Below, piece by piece: positions 1-7,263 of a stretch of DNA of 16,692 nucleotides. Both the position numbers and the translations under genes were made by a program. How positions within the stretch are numbered: position 1 is the stretch's first letter; each line of letters starts with the position of its first letter. The stretch is from Candidatus Omnitrophota bacterium (lineage in GTDB: Bacteria > Omnitrophota > Gorgyraeia > Tantalellales > Tantalellaceae), in contig JAUWWB010000008.1 in assembly GCA_030617085.1 (NCBI GenBank), forward strand, positions 1 to 16,692, given 5' to 3'. The notes beneath the pieces are model-generated. The model saw only the letters and a program-made list of their open reading frames with translations. It was not told where the DNA came from and did no database searches.

Positions 1-908
1 CCGTTACAGTACCCCAGCTCGCTTAACATGTCCATGTCGTACCTGGTCCGCGTCTCAAGCCTCTGCGCCTCCAGCAGTTTCCCCGCGTCCCTCAGCCCGG
101 CAAGGCGCTCCGTCAGTTCTCCGGCAATGGATTTCACCGCCCTTGTTATCTTGTCTTCCGTCGTGACAAAATGTTTCGCGGGATAGACGGCGACCCTGTC
201 AAGGTCGGTCATGACGTCGCCCGAAACCGGATGTATCTCGGATATCCGGGTGACTTCATCGCCGAAAAATTCCACCCGGAAAGCGGTTTCCTTGTACGCG
301 GGGAGTATTTCCACAATATCCCCCCGGACCCGGAAATTCCCGCGCCGGAGTTCTATGTTGTTCCGGTCGTACTGAATATCGACGAGTTTTTTCAAAAATT
401 CTTCCCTGGACAGTTCCTGCCCGAGCTCCACGTTCACCAGCATGCTCGAATAATCTTCCGGCGAACCGAGCCCGTAAATGCATGAAACGCTGGCGACTAT
501 CAAAACGTCGCCGCGGGAAAACAGGGAACTCGTCGCGGACAGCCTGAGGCGGTCTATGTCTTCGTTGATGGACGCGTCTTTCTCGATGTAAACGTCGGTC
601 TGCGGGACATACGCTTCCGGTTGGTAATAATCGTAGTAGCTCACAAAATATTCAACGGCGTTCTTCGGGAAAAACCCCTTGAACTCCGAATAAAGCTGCG
701 CCGCGAGCGTCTTATTATGAGAAATGACCAGCGTGGGCTTATTGACACGCTCAATGATGTTGGCCATAGTGAACGTCTTACCGCTGCCGGTAACGCCGAG
801 GAGCGTCTGAAAAGGAGCGCCGCTGCCGATAGCCCCCGCGATCTTCTCGATCGCCTCCGGCTGATCCCCCGCCGGCTTCAAGTCAGTTACGAGTTGGAAT
901 TTGTCCAT
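1..908 (-). CDS. uvrB: Excinuclease ABC subunit B (UvrB), N-terminal part, cut by window edge
   Basis: UvrB is the DNA-damage-verifying helicase-like subunit of nucleotide excision repair; it is loaded by UvrA and recruits UvrC. The first 302 residues are visible; the gene runs off the window at base 1, so roughly half of the usual ~660-residue protein is missing. Seen directly: an N-terminal MDKFQLVTDLKPAGDQPEAI segment typical of UvrB, Walker A GVTGSGKT at residues 38-45, NKTLAAQL at 65-72, and the damage-binding beta-hairpin signature YYDYYQPEAYVP at 91-102, followed by the UvrA-interaction region. The ATG at 906-908 is the only sensible start: an in-frame TGA (the nadC stop) lies 24 bases upstream, and no ATG, GTG or TTG occurs between. 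No strong Shine-Dalgarno is visible, so coupling to nadC translation is plausible. Identification is secure. Confidence 0.97.
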   Translation of the reverse strand, partial: MDKFQLVTDLKPAGDQPEAIEKIAGAIGSGAPFQTLLGVTGSGKTFTMANIIERVNKPTLVISHNKTLAAQLYSEFKGFFPKNAVEYFVSYYDYYQPEAYVPQTDVYIEKDASINEDIDRLRLSATSSLFSRGDVLIVASVSCIYGLGSPEDYSSMLVNVELGQELSREEFLKKLVDIQYDRNNIELRRGNFRVRGDIVEILPAYKETAFRVEFFGDEVTRISEIHPVSGDVMTDLDRVAVYPAKHFVTTEDKITRAVKSIAGELTERLAGLRDAGKLLEAQRLETRTRYDMDMLSELGYCN

Positions 909-932
909 GGTTATTTCGCGGATCGCGTTTTC

Positions 933-1808
933 TCAGGGAACGATCTCCAGGCTGAAATCGATCGGTTTTATGGAGGCGGTAATGGAGCCGGTTGAGATGA
1001 TGTCCGCGCCCGTGGACGCGTAATCACGGATGTTATCTTTCGTGATGCCTCCGGAAACCTCAAAAAGCACTTTTTCTTCCAGGCCCCTGTCTTTACGCAA
1101 AGCGACCGCTTCAGCTATCATACCGGGCGACATGTTGTCCAGCATTATGACGTCCGGCTTCCCCTCGAGGGCCCATCCGCACTCTTCCAGCGTTTCAACC
1201 TCTATCTCGACCCTGATGTTCCCGGGCACGGCTCCCCTCGCCCGGCTTATGGTCCCTTTTATAACACCTTCTCTGATTAGGCCTTTCGTCTGAGCGCCAA
1301 ACGCTTTTATGTGATTGTCTTTTATCAGGACCATGTCCCACAGACCCCTTCTGTGGTTGAACCCTCCGCCGACAGTAACCGCGTATTTCTGGAGCTCTCT
1401 GAGAAGCGGGATCGTCTTGCGCGTGTCATATATCTTAACGCCTGTTCCGCTGACGAGATCGACCATCTCCCGCGTCCTCGTGGCGACGCCGCTTAAGAGA
1501 CCCAGGAAGTTCAGCACAGTCCTCTCCGCCTTCAGCACCGAATGCGCGCGCCCTCCGACAGACGCTATCCTCTGCCCGGGTTCAATAAGATCGCCGTCGC
1601 TGACCACGTTCCGGAACTTCAGGCCAGGATCGACCGCGTCAAAGACCCTGTGAATAATATCCATCCCGCAGACAACGCCCTTTTCCCGGGATATGATGTC
1701 CGCTTCAACAAGCAGCGTGCCGTCAAGAACAGACTCCGAGGTGATATCCCCGGACCCGATATCCTCCTCCAGCGCTGCCCGAACTATTTCGTCGATCTTT
1801 TTGTCCAT
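933..1808 (-). CDS. nadC: Nicotinate-nucleotide pyrophosphorylase, carboxylating (quinolinate phosphoribosyltransferase)
   Basis: NadC converts quinolinate and PRPP to nicotinate mononucleotide, CO2 and PPi in de novo NAD synthesis in the cytosol. The 291-residue product has the family's usual length. Visible signatures: EEDIGSGDIT at 14-23, ERTVLNFLGLLSGVATRT at 95-112 (substrate-binding helix), YDTRKTIP at 127-134, the block from NHRRGLWDMVLIKDNH at 151-166, EVE at 203-205, DVIMLDNM at 219-226, and the C-terminal phosphate-binding VSGGI and STGSIT stretches. The reading frame stays open further upstream to 1886, but that extension reads through intergenic repeat sequence. The ATG at 1806-1808 has an AAAGGAAA Shine-Dalgarno-like sequence just upstream and starts with the conserved MDKKIDEIVRAAL. 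No nadA or nadB is present nearby. uvrB follows after 24 bases, probably in the same transcript. Confidence 0.97.
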   Translation of the reverse strand: MDKKIDEIVRAALEEDIGSGDITSESVLDGTLLVEADIISREKGVVCGMDIIHRVFDAVDPGLKFRNVVSDGDLIEPGQRIASVGGRAHSVLKAERTVLNFLGLLSGVATRTREMVDLVSGTGVKIYDTRKTIPLLRELQKYAVTVGGGFNHRRGLWDMVLIKDNHIKAFGAQTKGLIREGVIKGTISRARGAVPGNIRVEIEVETLEECGWALEGKPDVIMLDNMSPGMIAEAVALRKDRGLEEKVLFEVSGGITKDNIRDYASTGADIISTGSITASIKPIDFSLEIVP

Positions 1809-1876
1809 GTCGTTTCCTTTTAACGAATACGCAAGCACGGGGCACGGGGCTCCATCTTTGTTCGCCCCAGGGTAAA

Positions 1877-1898
1877 GGGCAGGCACAGGGGCCTGCCC
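1877..1898. repeat. 22-base imperfect palindrome, copy 1 of 4
   Basis: The plus strand shows GGGCAGGC, six bases ACAGGG, then GCCTGCCC: an 8-base-pair stem with a short loop. Identical 22-base copies lie at 2910-2931, 10977-10998 and 11030-11051, all in the same orientation and all between genes. Here and at 2910 it is followed by CTACAT. On the minus strand the hairpin is followed by only three T residues, so it is a poor intrinsic terminator. I interpret it as a member of a dispersed REP-like hairpin family. Nearby at 1835-1848 there are two tandem GCACGGG heptamers. Confidence 0.85.
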
Positions 1899-1916
1899 CT
1901 ACATGCATTTAGACCG

Positions 1917-2000
1917 CAACGATGCGGGGCTAGTGGTTCGACAAGCTCACCACCTTTGAACCATCCCGAGCGAAGTCGAAGGGAAAGCCCCGCCTATTCA
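1917..2000. repeat. Composite hairpin repeat with an inserted module, overlapping the rluB stop
   Basis: The block opens with CAACGATGCGGGGC (1917-1930) and closes with GCCCCGCCTATTC (1987-1999). The arms GCGGGGC/GCCCCGC (1924-1930, 1987-1993) are an inverted repeat. The same two borders occur at 10911-10943, where they enclose only six bases. Here they enclose 56 bases (1931-1986) holding further inverted pairs: TGGTTC/GAACCA and TTCGAC/GTCGAA. The block runs into the TGA of the upstream pseudouridine synthase gene (1998-2000). It appears to be a repeat inside a repeat. No coding role is seen in the 1809-1997 gap. Confidence 0.75.
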
Positions 2001-2720
2001 GTGGGGGCGAAACCGCCAAATCCTCTCCAGCTCTTTCTCCGAAAGCTCCCTGTACTCGCCTTCCTTCAGGCCGCGCAATGTCAGGCCGGCGTACCTTGTG
2101 CGTTTAAGTGCCACCACCTTCGCGCCTGCGGCCTCGAACATCAGCCTGATCTGCCTTTTGCGGCCTTCGTGAAGCTTTACCCTGTATATCGCGCCTTTCG
2201 GGGTTTTCTTCCCCGGCTTTATCTCACACGGCGCGGTGACCTTGCCTTCGATCTCGACGCCCCGCTCGAGCTTCCGGGTTTCCTTTGCCGGAACGGGGGG
2301 CTCTACCGTCACGGTGTATTCCTTTTCTATCTCGAACCCGGGATGCGCCAGAGCGTGCGCGAATTTTCCGTCATTGGTGATGATCAGAATACCCGTGGTG
2401 TCCTTATCCAGGCGTCCGACGGGGTAAAGCCGGGCGCTTATCCCTTTGAAATAGTCGACAACTTTTTTCCGGCCGTGGGTATCCGTTACCGTGGAGATAA
2501 CGTTCTTCGGCTTGTTGAACAGAAAATAATATTTTTTTTCTTCCTTCGGAAGGGGGCGCCCGTTGACCAGTATTTCGTGCCTGTCCGGGTCCAGCCTGAA
2601 CCCCTTTTCGATGACGGGACGGCCGTCCACCGTGACCATCCCGCTCTCAATAAGTTCCGCCGCCCGCCTCCTGGAGGCCACCCCGGCGTGGGCGAGCACG
2701 GTCTGTAGTCGTTTCTCCAT
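1998..2720 (-). CDS. rluB: 23S rRNA pseudouridine synthase, RluB/RsuA family
   Basis: This enzyme isomerises a specific uridine in rRNA to pseudouridine during ribosome assembly. The 240-residue protein has an N-terminal S4 RNA-binding domain at about residues 1-60 (RLQTVLAHAGVASRRRAAEL) followed by the RsuA-type catalytic domain. The catalytic motif GRLDKDTTG is at 102-110, with the nucleophilic Asp at 105. Conserved LFNKPKNVIST (67-77) and the downstream HEGRKRQIRLMFEA block support the assignment. The family contains RluB, RluE, RluF and RsuA; length and the HEGRKRQIRLM form favour RluB (23S helix 93 region in E. coli), but the exact target is inferred. The start at 2718-2720 is the first ATG; no clear Shine-Dalgarno is seen. 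Its usual partner scpB is not adjacent; valS lies upstream across a 243-base repeat-filled gap. Its stop codon lies inside a repeat. Confidence 0.9.
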   Translation of the reverse strand: MEKRLQTVLAHAGVASRRRAAELIESGMVTVDGRPVIEKGFRLDPDRHEILVNGRPLPKEEKKYYFLFNKPKNVISTVTDTHGRKKVVDYFKGISARLYPVGRLDKDTTGILIITNDGKFAHALAHPGFEIEKEYTVTVEPPVPAKETRKLERGVEIEGKVTAPCEIKPGKKTPKGAIYRVKLHEGRKRQIRLMFEAAGAKVVALKRTRYAGLTLRGLKEGEYRELSEKELERIWRFRPH

Positions 2721-2760
2721 ATGAGTCAGTTAGAAAGTTAAAAAGATTCGCTCCCATTCA

Positions 2761-2774
2761 CTCCGAAGTCCGAA
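2761..2774. repeat. Two tandem heptamers, CTCCGAA/GTCCGAA
   Basis: CTCCGAA at 2761-2767 is followed directly by GTCCGAA at 2768-2774. The same heptamer recurs tandemly at 8540-8553 and singly at 10964 and 11017, and its one-base variant CTACGAA forms arrays at 2942-2955 and around 9804-9817. It marks the rluB-proximal end of the repeat-filled 2721-2963 gap. Confidence 0.6.
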
Positions 2775-2804
2775 CCCAACACGGGTAGCCAACATTGCGT
2801 GGCA

Positions 2805-2868
2805 GCCATGAACCACGTTGGATTCATGGCAAGGAAAGCCTTGCCCTGTATCCGGCGTGGTACAGGGC
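2805..2868. repeat. Three consecutive overlapping inverted repeats
   Basis: Three hairpin-forming pairs follow one another: GCCATGAA (2805-2812) with TTCATGGC (2823-2830); GGCAAGG (2828-2834) with CCTTGCC (2839-2845); and GCCCTGTA (2843-2850) with TACAGGGC (2861-2868). Neighbouring arms overlap by three bases, so adjacent hairpins compete. The block is followed by CGCCTATTCGG, the same border word seen at the two GCGGGGC repeats. Together with the items at 2761, 2910 and 2942 it fills most of the valS-rluB gap. I see no gene here. Confidence 0.75.
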
Positions 2869-2909
2869 CGCCTATTCGGTGGTATGTCGTGTTCGCGGCC
2901 GCAGGCAAA

Positions 2910-2931
2910 GGGCAGGCACAGGGGCCTGCCC
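2910..2931. repeat. 22-base imperfect palindrome, copy 2 of 4
   Basis: Identical over 22 bases to the copy at 1877-1898, and again followed by CTACAT. It lies about 30 bases downstream of the valS stop in transcription terms. The short T run after the stem on the minus strand (three T) argues against a strong intrinsic terminator. Confidence 0.85.
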
Positions 2932-2941
2932 CTACATTTTT

Positions 2942-2962
2942 CTACGAACTACGAACTAACTA
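2942..2962. repeat. Heptamer array CTACGAA x2 plus degenerate unit, touching the valS stop
   Basis: CTACGAA at 2942-2948 and 2949-2955 is followed by CTAACTA at 2956-2962. The valS stop codon starts one base further on (2964-2966 on the plus strand). The same heptamer, in both orientations, builds the array at 9757-9817. Confidence 0.7.
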
Positions 2963-2963
2963 C

Positions 2964-5666
2964 TCACTCAAACGCGGCAAGATTCTCCCTCAAGTTCCTG
3001 ATCTGCTCCTCGAACTTGCGCTTTTTTTCCTCTTCTTTCCGGACTACGTCTTCCGGGGCCTTTTCGAGGAATGACTTGTTTGAAAGTTTCTTTTCGATGC
3101 CGCCAAGATACCTCTGGAGGTCGGCGATCTTTTTGTCTATGCGCGATCTTTCCTTTTCAATGTCCACGGTGCCGCCAAGAGGGATAAAGAGCTTTATGTT
3201 CCCGACCAGCGCCGAGACGGACTGCCCGGGTCTGGAGACATCCTCACCGACGGCCTTGACTTCGCAGCGGGCCAGCTGTTCGATATGCCGGGTATTTTCC
3301 TTGATGAGCTTTTTATCTTCCCGGCCGCCCGCGTTTAGTAAAAGGTCGACCTTCGCGGAGTGTTCGACATTCCAGAACGACCTGACGTTGCGCGCGGCGG
3401 AGATCACCCCGATCAGCGTTTCCATTTGCCGGACGGACGCGGCGTCGGCAAACTTATCCAGCTCTTCCCGGCCGGGAGCCGGCCATTCGGCGGTCATGAT
3501 CCACTTGCTCGTCTTTTCCGGCATTTTCTGCCAGATCTCCTCGGTTATGAACGGCATGAACGGATGCAGCAGGCGCAGGGCGGCCTTAAGGACCTTTACC
3601 AGGACCTTCCCCGTGGTATCCTTATCGCCGGAAAGCTTGGAGATCTCAAGGTACCAGTCGCAGTACTTATGCCATATGAAATCGTACAGGGCGGAAGCGG
3701 CGTCGTTGAACCTGTAGGCCTCGAGGCTTTTCGTCACCTTTTCCGCTGTTTCGTTCAAACAGCTAAGTATCCACCGGTCCTCGAGGCTCAGCCTGGCCTG
3801 ATCTATCCCGCCGGATAAGTCAGTCCCTTCAAGGCTCATCAAGACGTAACGCGAAGCGTTCCATAATTTGTTCGCGAAGTTGCGCCCCAGCTCGAACTTT
3901 TCTTTCGACAAGAAGACGTCCTGCCCCTGGGACGTTATGGATATGATGCTGAAGCGTAAGGCGTCGCTGCCGACTTCGCTTATGATGTCAAGCGGATCGA
4001 TGACATTGCCCAGCGATTTGGACATCTTGGTCCCGGTCGAGTCGCGCACCGTCCCGTGGATATACACGTCACGGAAAGGTATCTCCCCGCGGAACCTCAG
4101 ACCCGCCATTATCATCCTGGCGACCCAGAAAAATATGATCTCCTGCGCGGTGACCAACGCGTCGGTGGGATAGAACGTTTTCAGCTCCTGAGTATCTTCG
4201 GGCCAGCCCATCGTGGAGAATGGCCACAGCCATGAGCTGAACCATGTATCCAGCACATCCGGATCCTGCTCCAGGTCCGTCCCCCCGCACGCGGGACATT
4301 TACCGGGCGGTTCCTTGCCCACGTATATACCCGGCTTCCCGGGGCCCGATATCTCAACGTCGCGCACGTTCTCGTATTTCAGGCAGTCCCTGCAATACCA
4401 TACGGGGATGCGGTGCCCCCACCATATCTGCCGTGAAACGCACCAGTCCCGGATGTTCTCCATCCAGTCAAGGTAGACTTTCCTCCAGCGATCGGGGTAA
4501 AACCTGATCTTTTCCTCTTTGACCGCCCTGATGGCATCTTCGGCCAGCGGCTTCATCTTTACGAACCACTGCCTGGAAAGACGCGGTTCCACGACGGTGT
4601 GGCACCGGTAGCAGTGCCCGACGGCGTGGACGTGTTTCTCGGCCCTGACAAAAAGCTTTCTGTCTTTCAGGTCTTCGATTATCGTTTCGCGGCATTCAAA
4701 CCTGTCCATCCCCTCATAATCACCACCGAGGGGGTTTATCCTGCCGTCGGGATACATCACGTTTACGCGCGGCAGGCCGTACCTGGCGCCGAGCTCAAAA
4801 TCCACGGGGTCGTGAGCGGGCGTGACCTTCAGCGCTCCCGTCCCGAATTCGGGGTCCACGTCCCCGTCAAATATTATCCTTAATTCGCGTTTGATGATAG
4901 GCAGGATCAGCGTCTTCCCCTTAAGGCCGGAGTACCGTGGGTCTTTCGGATTGACCGCCACGGCGACATCCCCGAGCATGGTCTCCGGGCGGGTGGTCGC
5001 GACCACGATGTAGTCCTCGTTCTCCTTATCAAGCCTGTCCCTGCCCTTGACCGGATACTTTATGTAATAAAGCATCCCTTCCACCTCGTGGTGCTCGGCT
5101 TCCTCATCGCTGAGGGCCGTGCCGCAGCGCGGGCACCAGTTTATGATGTAGTCCCCCCTGTAGATAAGGCCGTCCTCGTACAGCCGCGCGAAGACCTCCT
5201 TGACCGCGTTGGAGAGCCCTTCGTCCATGGTAAAGCGCGCGCGTTCCCAGTCGCAGGAGCACCCCAGCCTTTTCAGCTGGCGGATAATGGTGCTGCCGTA
5301 ATCCTCTTTCCACTTCCAGACTTTTTCCAGGAACTTGTCGCGGCCCAGGTCCTCCCTGTGAAGGCCTTCCCTTCCGAGCTCGCGTTCGACGACGTTCTGA
5401 GTCGCTATGCCGGCATGGTCCGTCCCGGGCATCCAGAGCGTCTCGAACCCCTGCATGCGCCTCCACCGGATGAGTACGTCCTGGATGGTGTTGTTCAGCG
5501 CGTGCCCCATGTGGAGTATGCCGGTAACGTTGGGAGGCGGGATCACGATAGCGTAGGTCTTCCCGGGACTTTTTTCATCGGCATGAAACAAATTTTCTCC
5601 GGACCATGACGCGTAGATCTCTTCTTCTATTTTCCGGGGGTCATACCTGGTAGGGATATCCGTCAT
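2964..5666 (-). CDS. valS: Valyl-tRNA synthetase
   Basis: ValS is the cytosolic class I synthetase that charges tRNA-Val and hydrolyses mischarged Thr-tRNA-Val. The 900-residue protein has normal length. Visible: the HIGH-type motif HMGH at 52-55 inside PPPNVTGILHMGHALN, the editing domain around 200-350 with the conserved VVATTRPETMLGD start at 221, the catalytic-domain stretch DWCVSRQIWWGHRIPVWYC at 407-425, the KMSKS loop at 547-551 (TGTKMSKSLGN), the anticodon-binding helical domain, and a C-terminal charged coiled-coil arm (about 835-900). Cys pairs at 178/181, 352/355 and 457/460 look like zinc knuckles. The frame is open upstream to 5771, but the ATG at 5664-5666 begins the conserved TRYDP-KIEEEIYASW region and overlaps the cimA stop as ATGA, which indicates translational coupling with cimA. 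Confidence 0.98.
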   Translation of the reverse strand: MTDIPTRYDPRKIEEEIYASWSGENLFHADEKSPGKTYAIVIPPPNVTGILHMGHALNNTIQDVLIRWRRMQGFETLWMPGTDHAGIATQNVVERELGREGLHREDLGRDKFLEKVWKWKEDYGSTIIRQLKRLGCSCDWERARFTMDEGLSNAVKEVFARLYEDGLIYRGDYIINWCPRCGTALSDEEAEHHEVEGMLYYIKYPVKGRDRLDKENEDYIVVATTRPETMLGDVAVAVNPKDPRYSGLKGKTLILPIIKRELRIIFDGDVDPEFGTGALKVTPAHDPVDFELGARYGLPRVNVMYPDGRINPLGGDYEGMDRFECRETIIEDLKDRKLFVRAEKHVHAVGHCYRCHTVVEPRLSRQWFVKMKPLAEDAIRAVKEEKIRFYPDRWRKVYLDWMENIRDWCVSRQIWWGHRIPVWYCRDCLKYENVRDVEISGPGKPGIYVGKEPPGKCPACGGTDLEQDPDVLDTWFSSWLWPFSTMGWPEDTQELKTFYPTDALVTAQEIIFFWVARMIMAGLRFRGEIPFRDVYIHGTVRDSTGTKMSKSLGNVIDPLDIISEVGSDALRFSIISITSQGQDVFLSKEKFELGRNFANKLWNASRYVLMSLEGTDLSGGIDQARLSLEDRWILSCLNETAEKVTKSLEAYRFNDAASALYDFIWHKYCDWYLEISKLSGDKDTTGKVLVKVLKAALRLLHPFMPFITEEIWQKMPEKTSKWIMTAEWPAPGREELDKFADAASVRQMETLIGVISAARNVRSFWNVEHSAKVDLLLNAGGREDKKLIKENTRHIEQLARCEVKAVGEDVSRPGQSVSALVGNIKLFIPLGGTVDIEKERSRIDKKIADLQRYLGGIEKKLSNKSFLEKAPEDVVRKEEEKKRKFEEQIRNLRENLAAFE

Positions 5667-7246
5667 CTTTTCTTCTTCTTTTTCGCGTCTTTCATGAACT
5701 TGTATTCGATCGAGTCCTTCAGCGCCTCCCAGCTCGCCTCGATGATGTTCACGGACACGCCGACGGTCCACCAGGAGTCGGTCCTGTCCTGGGACTGGAT
5801 GAGGACGCGGACACGGGCCGCGGTGGCCGCCTTTTCGTCAAGCACCCTTACCCTGAAGTCCGAAAGGTGCATCTCGCTCAAGGACGGATAAAATTCTATT
5901 AGGGACTTGCGCAGCGCCTGGTCCAGGGCATGGACCGGGCCGTCGCCGAGCGAAACCGTATGCCTTAACTGGTCCCCGATCCTGAGCTTTATCGTCGCTT
6001 CCGAAACGATCGGGGCGTCGCCCCGCTTTTCGACGATCACCCTGAAATCCTCCAGCTCGAAATATTTTTTAACGGCTTCGACCGCCCGGCTCATTAACAG
6101 CGAAAGCGACGCCTCGGCCAGCTCGAAGTGATAGCCCTCTTTTTCCATGTCCTGGACACGCGAGAGTATCTTTTTGGCCTCGTCAGAGGTCTTCTCTATC
6201 TCCATTTCAAACTCTCCCGCTTTCCCCAGTATGCTCGATTTCCCGGAAAGCTCGGAGATAAGGATCCTGCGCCTGTTGCCGACCTTCGCGGGATCGATAT
6301 GTTCGTATGTCCTGCTGTCCTTCAGGATCGCGTTGACGTGGACACCCGCCTTATGGGCAAAGGCGCTCTTGCCGACATACGGCTGGGTGTCCTGCGGCCT
6401 GACATTCGATATCTCGGCTACATACCTTGATGCTTCCGTCAGATCTTTAAAGCCAAACCCGGCAAGGCACTCCAGGCCCAGCTTGAACCTCAGCGTCGGA
6501 AGGATAGAGACGAGGTTAGCGTTCCCGCACCTCTCCCCGTACCCGTTGAACGTCCCCTGCACCTGCGTGCAGCCCGCCTGCACCGCCGCGATGGAATTTG
6601 CCACCGCCATGTCGGCGTCGTTGTGGGCGTGGATGCCCAGCGGGGCCTTGATCCGGGCGGCGACATCCTCGACGACCTCGAAGACCTGACTGGTAAGGGC
6701 GCCGCCGTTGGTATCACAGAGCACCAGAACCTCCGCTCCGCCGTCAAACGCCGCTTTCAGCGTGTCGATGGCGTATCCGGGATTTTCCTTGTATCCGTCG
6801 AAAAAGTGTTCGGCATCGAAGAACACGCGGCGGCCTTTTTTCTTCAGATACCTGACGGAATCCTCGATCATCTTGAGGTTTTCCTTGAGCGTGGTCCTCA
6901 AGACCGTTTTCACGTGAAGGTCCCAGCTCTTCCCGAAGATCGTCAGGTACTTCGTCCCGGATTTGAGGAGGCTTTTGATGACGCGGTCCGAAGCGGTCCC
7001 GGCGCCGGCCCGCCGGGTGCTGCCGAAAGCCACGAGGGCGGACCTCTTGAGCTTCAGGGAGCGGGTGGCTTCCTCAAAGAACTCGTCATCTTTCGGGTTC
7101 GACCCCGGCCAGCCGCCTTCGATAAAATCCACGCCAAGCTCATCCAGCTTTTCGGCTATCCTGATCTTATCCTTCACCGTAAAAGATATCCCCTCCGACT
7201 GAGCCCCGTCCCTTAGTGTCGTATCGTAGATATGAACCCTTTTCAT
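5663..7246 (-). CDS. cimA: (R)-citramalate synthase, CimA (Geobacter-type)
   Basis: CimA condenses pyruvate with acetyl-CoA to (R)-citramalate, the first committed step of the threonine-independent isoleucine route. The 527-residue protein is an alpha-isopropylmalate synthase relative. Visible: YDTTLRDGAQSEGISF at 7-22 with the catalytic Arg-Asp pair at 12-13, the subfamily-specific EGGWPGSNPKD at 43-53, the metal ligands in HAHND at 206-210, GTFNGYGERCGNANL at 231-245, SAFAHKAGVH at 294-303, and a C-terminal LeuA-type regulatory domain (about 390-515). The GGWPGSNP motif and length separate it from LeuA and homocitrate synthase. The tail is AKKKKKR. Start choice: an in-frame TTG lies at 7253-7255, but it is one base from the GAGGAG ribosome site (7257-7262), so the ATG at 7244-7246 with a 10-base spacing is preferred. 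It follows lysC by 17 bases and overlaps valS by 4. The C-terminal domain suggests isoleucine feedback. Confidence 0.95.
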   Translation of the reverse strand: MKRVHIYDTTLRDGAQSEGISFTVKDKIRIAEKLDELGVDFIEGGWPGSNPKDDEFFEEATRSLKLKRSALVAFGSTRRAGAGTASDRVIKSLLKSGTKYLTIFGKSWDLHVKTVLRTTLKENLKMIEDSVRYLKKKGRRVFFDAEHFFDGYKENPGYAIDTLKAAFDGGAEVLVLCDTNGGALTSQVFEVVEDVAARIKAPLGIHAHNDADMAVANSIAAVQAGCTQVQGTFNGYGERCGNANLVSILPTLRFKLGLECLAGFGFKDLTEASRYVAEISNVRPQDTQPYVGKSAFAHKAGVHVNAILKDSRTYEHIDPAKVGNRRRILISELSGKSSILGKAGEFEMEIEKTSDEAKKILSRVQDMEKEGYHFELAEASLSLLMSRAVEAVKKYFELEDFRVIVEKRGDAPIVSEATIKLRIGDQLRHTVSLGDGPVHALDQALRKSLIEFYPSLSEMHLSDFRVRVLDEKAATAARVRVLIQSQDRTDSWWTVGVSVNIIEASWEALKDSIEYKFMKDAKKKKKR

Positions 7247-7256
7247 GGTAACCAAT

Positions 7257-7262
7257 CTCCTC
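7257..7262 (-). promoter_or_regulatory. Ribosome binding site of cimA, decides the start
   Basis: On the minus strand GAGGAG ends 10 bases before the ATG at 7244-7246 and one base before an in-frame TTG. The spacing supports the ATG. The site lies immediately after the lysC stop codon (7264-7266), so a ribosome ending lysC would clear it. Confidence 0.7.
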
Positions 7263-7263
7263 T

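Noticed and set aside
1809..1886. Upstream extension of nadC by 26 residues
   Set aside because: It reads through the 22-base palindrome region. The ATG at 1808 has a good ribosome site and the conserved start.
1877..1898. 22-base palindrome as a rho-independent terminator
   Set aside because: The stem is strong but only three T follow on the transcribed minus strand, and the other copies have none or three.
1917..2000. Possible attachment site or phage remnant at the repeats
   Set aside because: No integrase, transposase or flanking direct repeat is seen; short palindromic elements explain it better.
2818..3717. Long plus-strand open frame of 299 codons over the valS end
   Set aside because: It lies antisense to valS, is rich in Ser and Arg as expected for a shadow frame, and has no recognisable domain. 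All other long plus-strand frames here are likewise shadows.
5667..5771. Upstream extension of valS by 35 residues into cimA
   Set aside because: The extension would lie in the cimA coding sequence in another frame. The ATGA overlap at 5663-5666 gives the expected N-terminus.
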